From contig NC_087381.1 in the NCBI RefSeq assembly GCF_963675165.1, forward strand, positions 248,001-312,000: a DNA stretch of 64,000 nucleotides, in the 5' to 3' direction. Source of the stretch: Halichondria panicea. Taxonomy: Eukaryota > Porifera > Demospongiae > Suberitida > Halichondriidae. The notes beneath the pieces are model-generated. The model was not told the origin of the DNA, did no database searches, and saw only the letters and a list, made by a program, of their open reading frames with translations. Shown piece after piece: positions 9,626 through 19,703 of this stretch (its first letter is position 1; every line of letters begins with the position of its first letter). The translations under genes and the position numbers were made by a program.

Positions 9626-10688
9626 GTATAAGAATAAACTTATTTTGCTTTAATCGTTTAGACATATTCATTAAGACTCGCAAAAGTGCATCCAGAACTG
9701 AAGTGGTTGCCAACGTTTTGCCCTAAGAGACGAATTAAGTAAATAGCAATGGAACCAGCAACGTTTTACATTGTGATTCGTAAACAAAAGCTGCTGAAAA
9801 AAATCGAAGCTTGAGCAGAAACTACTTTTAAGGTATGCAGGTGTGTAGTGTAACGATGATAAACAAGTTACAACAAGGCATATAGTACCGATTTCCCCCT
9901 TCCTTGAGAAATTCATGCTAACGTGTCCTATCTAGAACACGTGATTACCGTTGGCAAGTCAGTAGAGCAGGGTTCAATCAAGGACTTCAGGCTCAAACAG
10001 GTATAATGTTGGGTAATTTCGTTGGGTAATTACACTAAAAGAAATCTGTTGTACGGGCAATTGTAAACCCAGGAAAGAAGAACGTGAATTTTTCTTCACC
10101 AACTTGCTCCATTTCGGCTAAAAAAATTAATACAGTGGGGGAAGAAAACAAGGGAATATCATAGTTCCTTGATAATTAGGGGGGGAACGCGCCCCCTCCT
10201 GGGATAGAAGAGTGATATTGTCCATAGACTGGTCTGCACATTATTGCGGAGCGAATGGATTTTGTTTTATGTTTGATGTGCTTATTTACTTAGATACCGA
10301 TGCCCTCCAAAAAAAATGGGTATTAGTCGAAAGTGAGTTCTTAGTTGATCATGTTAGATGTCTTAATTATGCTCAATATACAGCAGGTGTCCTTTTTGTA
10401 ATAAACTGTATCAAGTCTCAAACAAGAGGCTAAGAACACATGGGCCTTTGGAGAGAAGGTTCCCTGGGGGCACCTCCCCCGAGGTCAAGGATCTCTCCCC
10501 AGTATGTTATGAACCCTCATAGTGACGTCAACCTCTGTTATAACAACAGTGAATGGCTGAATGGTCTGTATTTATTATTGTCCTAGAATTACGGAATGAC
10601 GAAAATTATGATCATATTTTTAATTTTAATAAGTTGTTTATCATTACACTGTCAAGTCACTATAATTATAATGAGTTGTTGTTCCCAG

Positions 10689-11021
10689 GTCAAGAGAGTA
10701 CCAACCAGCGTGCATTGGAGGGTCGACATTAAGGTTGGAGACACCAGAAGAGAGGGTTGTGCAGAGCTCCAGACATTGAGCCTATAGCAGCCTGTGGTAA
10801 TGGCACGGCATTAATTTATTACTTATGAATTTTGGAATCACTGCAGACTTGCAGCGAGCGCATGTTGTGATTATCACTCGGTGCATGCGCGTGCGAGCAA
10901 GAAACTGTGTTGTCTTCCAGGGCCGCCAACATTGTAAGGAGGAGGGTAGCGAGAGAAAAAAGGCATAGGGAGAGGGACAAACTAGAAAGGAAAAAAAGGC
11001 GCGAAGAGGGAAAAAATAAAT
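10689..11021 (+). pseudogene. X-Y exon module, copy 5
   Basis: X5 (10,689-10,755) reads VKRVPTSVHWRVDIKVGD then TRRE. Y5 (10,921-11,021) reads AANIVRRRVAREKRHRERD then KLERKKRREEGKNK before gtgagt. It is the partner of copy 4 in the 2-kb-spaced duplication, and both exons are open. The TGCATGCGCGTGCGAGCAAG spacer also occurs near Y2 and Y6 in diverged form. Confidence 0.5.
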
Positions 11022-11153
11022 GTGAGTGGTCATGTGACCATGTACATGACTCACTGTTATTGTTTGCGAGCCGAGCCAATGCTGCGATAATGACTCAGTG
11101 CGTATGTGCAAGCAAAGTATGCGATATCATTAAGTAAGCTGTGTTGTTTCCAG

Positions 11154-11254
11154 TACCGTCAACATTAAAAAAAGAAGGATGGCCAGAATGCAAAGGCACA
11201 GGGAGAGGGACCAGTTAGAAGAAAAAGAAGGAGAGGGGAGGAAAAAAGAAAGGG
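11154..11254 (+). pseudogene. Y-type basic exon cassette (copy 6)
   Basis: After TTTCCAG the block reads TVNIKKRRMARMQRHRERD then QLEEKEGEGRKKERD. It lies only 130 bp after Y5, without an X exon between, so it represents an extra Y exon or a module with a lost X. A weak donor (gtctct) follows instead of gtgagt. Confidence 0.45.
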
Positions 11255-12102
11255 ATGTCTCTATTCATACTTTTCTAATTAAGATTGTTGGCGCTATCAA
11301 ATGCTGCACATTGCAAAAATATCGCACGAATTTTAGTTAGGAGGACAAGAGGAGCCAGTCAACATGTTGCAAGCTTCGATTATATACAATTATATGTGCT
11401 GTCTAATTATAAGCAGCAGCGGCAGTTGTCACGCCACAACCCTCACAGCTCCTTTTAGAGAAACCGTTTGTTCTTGAAGAACGATCAAGAATGCCGTACC
11501 TCTTGAGTACAGTGATCTATGTACATCAGTAATTCTTAATCAAATATATATAGACCACTCTCTCTTTGAAACTCTCCAAAATTTAATTGTGTGGATAAAT
11601 TTGTATTCACTTCATCATAACCTACGCCTTGACAAGTGCACGGGCTATGGCTTGAAAGAAAAGATGCTGGTGTACCACATTCTTGTAAACTAGTTGCTAG
11701 GACGATTCAAAAGATAACTGTCTACCACTTCTGTGGCCGTTGGGAAGAACATGTAATTAAAGGTATTAATGAAAATATAAAATTAAAGTGATACAACATC
11801 CGCTGGGCAAAGATATGGTTTCCAGTGACAAGAATGGTAAATAAGCAGGGACTGCACTATAATCTCATTCCCTCTCTTTACTGAATGTGAAGCAGCGAGA
11901 GGAGGAAGGTGAAGGAAAAAATCAAGGAATTGAAGCAACTAGGAATAATTATATGTAGTGAATATAATGAGGCATGTCCGGTGGAGCTGGCTGCCATAAG
12001 TTTCGTCTTCACACCCCTGGAGGCCATGTCAGTCACAGTACTTATTGTGCAGGCATGTTATAATTTTTAGATCAGTGCTAGAAATTTCGAACGACGTCAA
12101 CC

Positions 12103-12146
12103 ATGGACAATCTTAAGGTAGCTGAACTGAAACTTGAACTTGAAAA
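12103..12146 (+). pseudogene. SAP-like exon start
   Basis: The ATG at 12,103 begins MDNLKVAELKLELEK, followed by gtgtca. This is the classic opening of a SAP motif (L.V.EL...L) and may be a first coding exon. The rest of the motif is not found immediately downstream. 11.3-12.1 kb holds no recognised gene. Confidence 0.4.
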
Positions 12147-12639
12147 GGTGTCAACACCGTTAGGAGAAGGGCGGAGAGGGACGTGTTCCGAAAAGAATAT
12201 GTGTACTCGACATGTATAATTATTATTCAAATTATAATGGTTATAAAGAAAGAGGAATTAAACTGTTAAAACTGTGAAGGAGAGAAGAAATGGATCACAA
12301 TAATTATGCTACTTGAATCTTGACCTGTAGATCTACTAGCAATGAAAATAAAAAACGCAAAAGAAATCATAATCTTGAAACTAACGGAAGGTCGGATCGA
12401 CCGCAGCTAGCAGCTATAGTGTAGAGTTCATGGTTCAATGCCATAAAGAATTGCAATATACTAAGATCTGTCCAGTCATATGTATACACTATAATAATTA
12501 TAACGAGTTGTTGTTGTTCCCGAGAGAAAGAAGAGAGAAAACTCCTATTATATATTCATCGGCAGATAGCATGGCTACTGATGACATACGCTGTGGCACT
12601 TGGCATTTTTTTTATGTGCCCTGGTGGCATATCCATTCC

Positions 12640-13640
12640 CACCCCTGGTACGAGAATGTAATAATGAAGCAAAACTTGAGCTCCTCGAAAAACATCTAAG
12701 GTATGCAGTGTGTGTAACGAGGAGCAGGCACATGGAATATAAAGATATGCCCTGTCACATGTACACTGACTATAGTTGTTATTCTCAGAGAGAGAGAGGA
12801 GAGGGAGAAGGAAAGAGAGCGAGGTTACATTGAACGGGAGCTAAAATTCGAGAGGGAGCGGGGGTATATTCAACAGGAGCAGGTGGTAATGGTAAGCATT
12901 TAAAGGAGGCAAAAGCACGAGGCACTGATGTCAGGATATAGGTTATGTTCATAGCTATACATGTGTACCATAGCTGCACTTAATGTATATAGAAATAGAA
13001 ACTGCAATTTGTGTATTAGCGGCCGCCTCCTCTAAATATTAAGATCAGGGCGGTCTTTCTATTTCACACAGAATGCGTATAGTTTTTCAACCAAATACAA
13101 TCAATACAAATAACAAAGACTCCAGTAAATAACTTCTGTGGTCGTTGGGAAGAACATGATTATAATTAAAGGTAATAATGAAAGTATAAAATTAAAGTGA
13201 TACAACATCCGCTGGGCAAAGATATGGTTTCCAGTGACTGGTGTTACCAAGAACGGTAAACAAGCAGGAAGTGTGAGTGACTGCACTGTCTCATCATTCA
13301 CTTTCTTTACTATGAATTATGCTCTATTGTTGTATACTTGTAGGAGAAGACGGTGGCTCTCAAAGCCAAATTAGAATTACTCGAAAAACATCTAAGGTAT
13401 GCAGTGTGTGTAACGAGGAGCAGACACATGGAATATAAAGATATGCCCTGTCACATGTAGCTGTTGTTATTCTCAGAGAGAGAGAGGAGAGGGAGAAACA
13501 GAGGGAGCGAGGCTACATTGAACGGGAGCTTTAATTCGAGAGGGAGCGGGAAGTAATGGTAAGCATTTAAAGGAGGCAAAAGAACGAGGCACTGATGTCA
13601 GGACATTGGTTATGTGCATAGCTATACGTCTTATGTATAT
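12640..13640 (+). repeat. Duplicated E/R-rich coiled-coil exons (about 700-bp spacing)
   Basis: Two copies share the order: short exon ending LELLEKHLR before gtatgcag (ends about 12,701 and 13,396), spacer, then an E/R-rich exon after TTCTCAG. The first E/R exon (12,789-12,891) is open (REREEREKERERGYIEREL and on). The second (13,477-13,558) has an in-frame TAA after GYIEREL, so at least one copy is dead. The inverted copy at 1.38-1.66 kb belongs to the same set. The proteins would be charged coiled coils of unknown role. Confidence 0.55.
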
Positions 13641-14890
13641 CAATGCTGCATTTAATAATTATTTTTAAGGAGGCGGCCGCTAATACCACAAATTGCGGTT
13701 TTCATTTCTCCATACGTTAAGATCGGGGCGGTTGTCACATTAAACAGAAAATCTATGTGCATGGCCGCGAGAAGAAAATATAGAGGCAGACCTGAGTTCT
13801 GACGAGGACTGCTAGAATGTTGAGGAAGTCGAGAAATCCACTGTTTAAAAAACGCCAATCCACCTTGCAAAACATTTAATCCCACGTGGCTCTCGATAAA
13901 TGACAAGGAAATCTTCTTCAGATGGCGTCTTGGCAAGTATGCAGGTACGAATCTTACCCACTGGCTTCCTCAGATCTCATTTCAGGCGATCTCGTTTATT
14001 ACACAAATTATCTTTTTAATTTTAGTGTATAGTAAGTAATGCAGATAGAATAGATAAAGTAGTTGAATTGTTCGTATTAACTATAATTAGTAACATAATA
14101 CAATAACAACTAACATTGAAGATTTAAGATTGGCGAATCATCAGTTATGTTTGTTAAGCCAATCCCTTTAGGAAGAAGCTAATCCATGAGGCTACTAATG
14201 CTTATATAGTTACTACAACAGTTGAGCTTATGTGTATGTCTATATACTTTTCGCTCTGGCATTCAGGCTCTGACTTTTGGAGCAGGATTTAGTATTGAGC
14301 TATATTAGAGCTAAATTTATCATTATCAAATAATATCCACAAGAAGATCACAACATAACTACAGGCTTGCCACCACCAGAAAAGTCAGTGCTACAAATAC
14401 ACTTCATGTATTTTGTCTTTAATGCTGAAAAATCATATTGATGAATAACTAGGGCATAACTATGTATACATATGTGTATGTATAAAATAGATGTTGCTAA
14501 GCATTCCATGTATCCTGTGTCAGTTGTGTACCATAGATAGACACTCCATATACATACCACAGAAAAGGCTATAGTAACCATAGTAACCATGTAGTGACCT
14601 GTCCACAGGCATCTCGCTTCTTTAAATTTCGCACCCCAACACTCTAATCTATCTCATGCTCAGAAGACGGCCCTTGTGAATGCACCGAGGTATATTATCA
14701 CCCTCACCAGTGCATGCAAACCATCGGGCCCGCTTAAAGAAAGAACCAGAAGCGAAGGCAGAGGACAAATCGAAGGCCAAAACAGCCCTAGGAGGAACAG
14801 ACACAAGCAAGTTTTTGCACTTCCAGAAACCTAAGGGGTCACCCATACAGTTGCATTTCAGTGCTCCATGTCTTTATTTAGTTATATAAG

Positions 14891-15004
14891 GCGCTAAAGA
14901 ACGAAAAACAACTGCAACTAAGCTTTTCATCATCGGATTCAGAGGCTGATGTAGACGACCCAATAGAGTGGACGACCTCACAAACAGAACCAAACTCAAA
15001 ATGA
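14891..15004 (+). pseudogene. Possible orphan terminal exon
   Basis: After TATATAAG an open stretch reads ALKNEKQLQLSFSSSDSEA then DVDDPIEWTTSQTEPNSK and a stop. The acidic Ser-rich composition and exact start after an AG look like a C-terminal exon. A Lys-rich open stretch (RLKKEPEAKAEDKSKAK) lies just upstream at 14,728-14,845. No homologue is recognised and the chain cannot be completed, so this is weak. 13.65-14.69 kb shows nothing else convincing. Confidence 0.25.
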
Positions 15005-15293
15005 ACAACATTAGTGCAAAAATAGGAAATAATTAATTGCTAAAAAAGTTCATTACAACGAACATTCAAAGTCTGCCAGATGCTTGTTACTTCTATGGTG
15101 CTTGTATAGTATACAAACACACCACTTGGATATTCCGATTTGTGACCAACACTAACATGTCGGCCCACGCATAGTTATAATTAAATTACTGTTAGATGTA
15201 CATAAAGCACAGTACAGCAGTAATGTCATTACAACTTAAAATCTCCTTCTACTACAGTAAAGATGTCAAGGTAAGGCATAATATTAGTTGGTG

Positions 15294-16830
15294 TAGAATG
15301 CTTAATGAAGAAAAATGTTAGTATGCATAAACTAAACATCCTCTCTTCCACCTACTAATAGCTCTCTACCTCCTCCGTATAGCAACGACAGGAGAAACGA
15401 TCCTGACAAAGCTTATTTCCCATTTCCCCCGTACACAAACCATCGATACCAACACAACTTGCAACTGTCTGTAGAATTGCTTAATGAAGAAAAATGTTAG
15501 TATGCATAAACTAAACATCCTCTCTTCCACCTACTAATAGCTCTCTACCTCCTCCGTATAGCAACGACAGGAGAAACGATCCTGACAAAGCTTATTTCCC
15601 ACTTCCCCCGTACACAAACCATCGATACCAACACAACTTGCAACTGTCTGTAGAATTGCTTAATGAAGAAAAATGTTAGTATGCATAAACTAAACATCCT
15701 CTCTTCCACCTACTAATAGCTCTCTACCTCCTCCGTATAGCAACGACAGGAGAAACGATCCTGACAAAGCTTATTTCCCACTTCCCCCGTACACAAACCA
15801 TCGATACCACCACAACTTGCAACTGTCTATAGAATTGCTTAATGAAGAAAAATGTTAGTATGCATAAACTAAACATCCTCTCTTCCACCTACTAATAGCT
15901 CTCTACCTCCTCCGTATAGCAACGACAGGAGAAACGATCCTGACAAAGCTTATTTCCCACTTCCCCCGTACACAAACCATCGATACCAACACAACTTGCA
16001 ACTGTCTGTAGAATTGCTTAATGAAGAAAAATGTTAGTATGCATAAACTAAACATCCTCTCTTCCACCTACTAATAGCTCTCTACCTCCTCCGTATAGCA
16101 ACGACAGGAGAAACGATCCTGACAAAGCTTATTTCCCACTTCCCCCGTACACAAACCATCGATACCACCACAACTTGCAACTGTCTATAGAATTGCTTAA
16201 TGAAGAAAAATGTTAGTATGCATAAACTAAACATCCTCTCTTCCACCTACTAATAGCTCTCTACCTCCTCCGTATAGCAACGACAGGAGAAACGATCCTG
16301 ACAAAGCTTATTTCCCACTTCCCCCGCACACAAACCATTGATACCACCACAACTTGCAACTGTCTGTAGAATTGCTTAATGAAGAAAAATGTTAGTATGC
16401 ATAAACTAAACACCCTCTCTTCCACCTACTAATAGCTCTCTACCTCCTCCGTATAGCAACGACAGGAGAAACGATCCTGACAAAGCTTATTTCCCACTTC
16501 CCCCGTACACAAACCATCGATACCACCACAACTTGCAACTGTCTATAGAATTGCTTAATGAAGAAAAATGTTAGTATGCATAAACTAAACATCCTCTCTT
16601 CCACCTACTAATAGCTCTCTACCTCCTCCGTATAGCAACGACAGGAGAAACGATCCTGACAAAGCTTATTTCCCACTTCCCCCGCACACAAACCATTGAT
16701 ACCACCACAACTTGCAACTGTCTGTAGAATTGCTTAATGAAGAAAAATGTTAGTATGCATAAACTAAACACCCTCTCTTCCACCTACTAATAGCTCTCTA
16801 CCTCCTCCGTACAGTAACAACAGGAGAAAC
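15294..16830 (+). repeat. Satellite array, 179-bp unit, about 8.5 copies
   Basis: The junction GAATTGCTTAATGAAGAAAA recurs every 179 bp (for example ending shifts at 15,480, 15,659 and 15,838). Units are almost identical. Marker differences (CAACACAAC versus CACCACAAC, GTCTGTA versus GTCTATA, CGTACAC versus CGCACAC) alternate in the right-hand units, giving a 358-bp dimeric period. There is no coding frame across units. Confidence 0.95.
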
Positions 16831-16879
16831 GTCTATACGTGTATACCTCACCCAGTGCATGCAAACCATCGGGCCCGCT

Positions 16880-19290
16880 GGATTCTTTCTTACATATCAT
16901 TAATATCATTAGCCCCAGGACGAGGGAATAAATTAGGGGAGTAGCCCCCTCCAATGAGAATAAATGTATCTAGTCTAAAGAGTACTATAAATTATTGTAA
17001 CTCGATATTGAAAGTCATGCCGGAGTGTTGCCCATTACAAGAATAGCATCTCATTTGACATTTATGACCCTAGTATTCATACTTGATTCATTGATTGTAT
17101 ATGAGTGCCTAACTGACACACTCGTCATCATTATCACAGACTTGTTTCTTTCTCTTTCTATAATTATATCAAACAAGATATTTACAATTACAACGAGCGT
17201 CATGCCAAGATCTACCATCCCAAACTCCTCCGAAACCAATAAAAGTGGGTCGTGGTATATCACACGCGAATTTTTTAGTAGGCATACAATTGGAACATTT
17301 ATTGCAAAACATGGATAACTTTGTGGCAAAGTGGAAAGATGCTGAAAGCATGGTAATGTTGACGGAGAAGTAATATGGAAAACCTAAAGGCTCACATTGA
17401 ATGTCTACGATCCCTACAACTAAATTGAAAAAATTGGAACATGGTTGTCTTTCAGATATTGAACCATCAGGTGGAATAAATTACAACGAGCTAGGCACTG
17501 CACTGATCATATACTTTTCATTTTGTGTATAAAGTCACTAGTTGTTTTTATTATTTTTTGTCCTGATGAATCGCTCAATGCGAGGAAAAGCTTTGACAAT
17601 AAAACAAATTGAAAGTGACTCTATATAGCCATAGCCTTAGCCAGCTAACAGCTATTTACCTAAAATTCCAACGAGGCACTGCACTGACCATATAAACCCA
17701 TACCATGGTCAGTTCACACTTTTACTAACTATAGTAAGTAAATTGGAAAGTCTTTATAGTACTAAATTTATTTTTGGATAGCTCAGCGCCATTCATATTA
17801 TCACTTTCATATGCCTATTGTAACACTTGTTGCAAACTGGAATCACTGACCCCCTTCCAATGCTAAAAGCTCTATATGGTCAGATGATGTATATACGCAG
17901 ATAAGTTACCTCTAGTAACATTGTTGTTAATTATACCTAACATAATTATTATTAGCTATTGGAAATTCTCTTTGAAAGTGATAGTAAAGACTGCACCACA
18001 AACCAGACACTCTTACCCACTAGAGTAACTGTGGGACATGAGACCAAGCCTACAGTCATTGTGGGCAGGTCTATAGTAACTGTGGGATAGACAAGATGCA
18101 ATATTGTATTGATCCTTACAAGAAACATTGTCAAAAAATTTTTTAGCGCTGAACATGGCCTCACCTTGCAAAACCTGCCCCCTAATGAGGGTATGATGGT
18201 CTATGTTTTGTTTGAAAAGCTACCACATTTGTTACATTGGAAGGGCAGCAGTAAGGCAAGCAACAAGATCAGCAAGATCCATGTGCAGTAAGATTGGACA
18301 TGCACGCGCTCATACAGTCCAACAGAAGGATGCACTCAGTATAATATAATACACCAGTATAGTAAACACGCCGCCTGACAGTATAATAAGAACAGAGGAT
18401 AGGAAAAGGCAATCAAATCAGTGGGAAGCACCTAGATAGGATTACCTTTTGTGCAACCCGTTCCATGCATGTATATATGCATGGATAAAATTATTTCAAT
18501 TCAAATGCTCTTACCATATTAAACATAATTATTAAGCAGGCTGAACAATATAAAGCTTGGTCAATAACAGTATATAAAGTATAGTAAGAATTATAATACA
18601 ACAAGCTTCCTAATGTGCTATCTGGTGTACACAAACTATCAGCGTCAGGGAGCAGTAGTGAACATGACGATGAGAGAGCTTAAAGATTTCACCATGGGCA
18701 GGCCTACACTGTACTCGAATAAAACCACCCACCGTTACTTGATCTTTGCTTCTTCAGAGTGAAGGCCTCCTGTTAGAATAGAATTCTTGCAAACTGTGGT
18801 CCTGTGGTCCAGCAGCATCTTCTCCCAGTGCAGTCTGCAATAATGCAGGGATATGGATAGTGCTGATAATTAGTTGTTCGCAACAATGCAAATGTCTCAC
18901 CTTCATTTCTTCAAAATACTGCTCGGAAGTCTTCTAATAGAATTGCTGCCCTTGCAACCCGTCCATGTGTCCACTCCACAACCTCCAGCGCCCGCAGAGA
19001 GCTTCTTCTCTCAGCTCTCTCCTGCCTCAGTCTTCAGTTCTTCCACGAGGGAACTAACACGCATGCGCAACAATTGTGGTTGAAGACGTAGTTAGGCGCA
19101 CTTTATTTTGGCATGCGGCCAATAATCGAGGTCAATATATTATTTGATGCCAAAATTGATTTTATGGCACCATTTGAACTCTAAGCTTAGACATTGTATT
19201 CAAGCAGGAGTGCATGCACTCTTGATTCAAGTTATGGCAGCTGAAAGAATCCCGAACCATTGACGGAGGGGAGTGTCTTTCAACAGCCTT
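16880..19290. other. Gene-poor spacer with no supported gene
   Basis: No coding chain or conserved protein was recognised. The short open frames at 17,025-17,318 and 18,109-18,291 lack any family motif. On the minus strand two splice-flanked pieces, about 18,890-19,060 and 18,725-18,825, could belong to a small gene, but no frame runs through both convincingly. A hammerhead-like motif lies at 17,555-17,610. Confidence 0.6.
17555..17610 (+). ncRNA. Degenerate hammerhead-ribozyme-like motif
   Basis: CTGATGA (17,563-17,569) and GAAA (17,585-17,588) flank a small hairpin (TCGC, loop, GCGA). The outside arms TTGTC and GACAA can pair. This is the arrangement of a type I hammerhead core of the kind found in retroelement-derived repeats, and it sits just before AATAAAAC. 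The A-G closing of stem II and an unclear stem III suggest a decayed or inactive copy. Confidence 0.35.
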
Positions 19291-19600
19291 AACTTTTTAG
19301 CGATAGATCCAATGCCAAAAATTTTAGGATTTTCTGAAAGCTTAGAAAGACACCTTTCAAATGATGTGTTTCAATTCAAAATTTGTAGGGGGCCCTAATT
19401 TGTCATCTTTCGGCCTTGGACCATGGGCTATTATTCATGGTATCGCCAAATTGGCAAATAATTTTATCTTTCATATATGATTTTTGATGACACCATTTGA
19501 ACTCTTTTTTCTAAGCTTTCAGAAAATCCTGACATTGGATCTACGGAATTCAAGTTATGGCAGCTGAAAGAATCCCCTGAACAAACACGGAATCTGGGCG
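19290..19600. repeat. Foldback repeat (AAGCTTTCAGAAAAT family)
   Basis: The block contains ATTTTCTGAAAGCTTAGA-like and TTCTAAGCTTTCAGAAAAT-like arms that are reverse complements, around a centre with TTGGACCATGGGCTATTATT. The whole is an imperfect palindrome of about 300 bp. Same-family copies are in introns throughout the window: about 20,330-20,650, 28,040-28,400, 31,110-31,520, 38,700-40,300 (array), 42,040-42,800, 44,300-44,520, 47,810-48,120, 53,690-54,000 and 60,830-61,170. Confidence 0.85.
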
Positions 19601-19703
19601 GTTGGCCTTTGACCCCTAATTATAAAGGGGTGTACACCAGCAAGGAACTAGCCACGCCCATCTTGGCCAAACATTGCCCCAGTAATCCAGAGAGTAGATA
19701 TAG

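Larger units (their letters stand above)
14707..16879. repeat. 28-bp direct repeats flanking the satellite block
   Basis: CCAGTGCATGCAAACCATCG followed by GGCCCGCT is present at 14,707-14,734 and at 16,852-16,879. The about 2.1-kb segment between them contains the possible terminal exon and the whole 179-bp array. This pattern suits an insertion with duplicated flank or an unequal exchange. Confidence 0.7.

Noticed and set aside
10212..10433. 73-residue open frame with a hydrophobic middle
   Set aside because: No splice context, no motif, and it ends inside the duplicated exon block; length is expected by chance in AT-rich DNA.
13652..13936. 94-residue minus-strand open frame
   Set aside because: No recognisable domain and no splice-site logic; neighbours are decayed cassettes on the other strand.
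15294..16830. CRISPR-like array
   Set aside because: The 179-bp units are contiguous near-identical monomers without unique spacers; this is a eukaryotic satellite.
17025..17318. 97-residue hydrophobic open frame (ILDSLIVYECLTDTLVIIIT and on)
   Set aside because: Isolated, AT-driven hydrophobicity, an overlapping frame of similar length on the opposite strand, and no homologue known to me.
18725..19060. Possible small two-exon gene on minus
   Set aside because: Acceptor and donor can be placed, but every frame across the junction hits an early stop or lacks a proper start.
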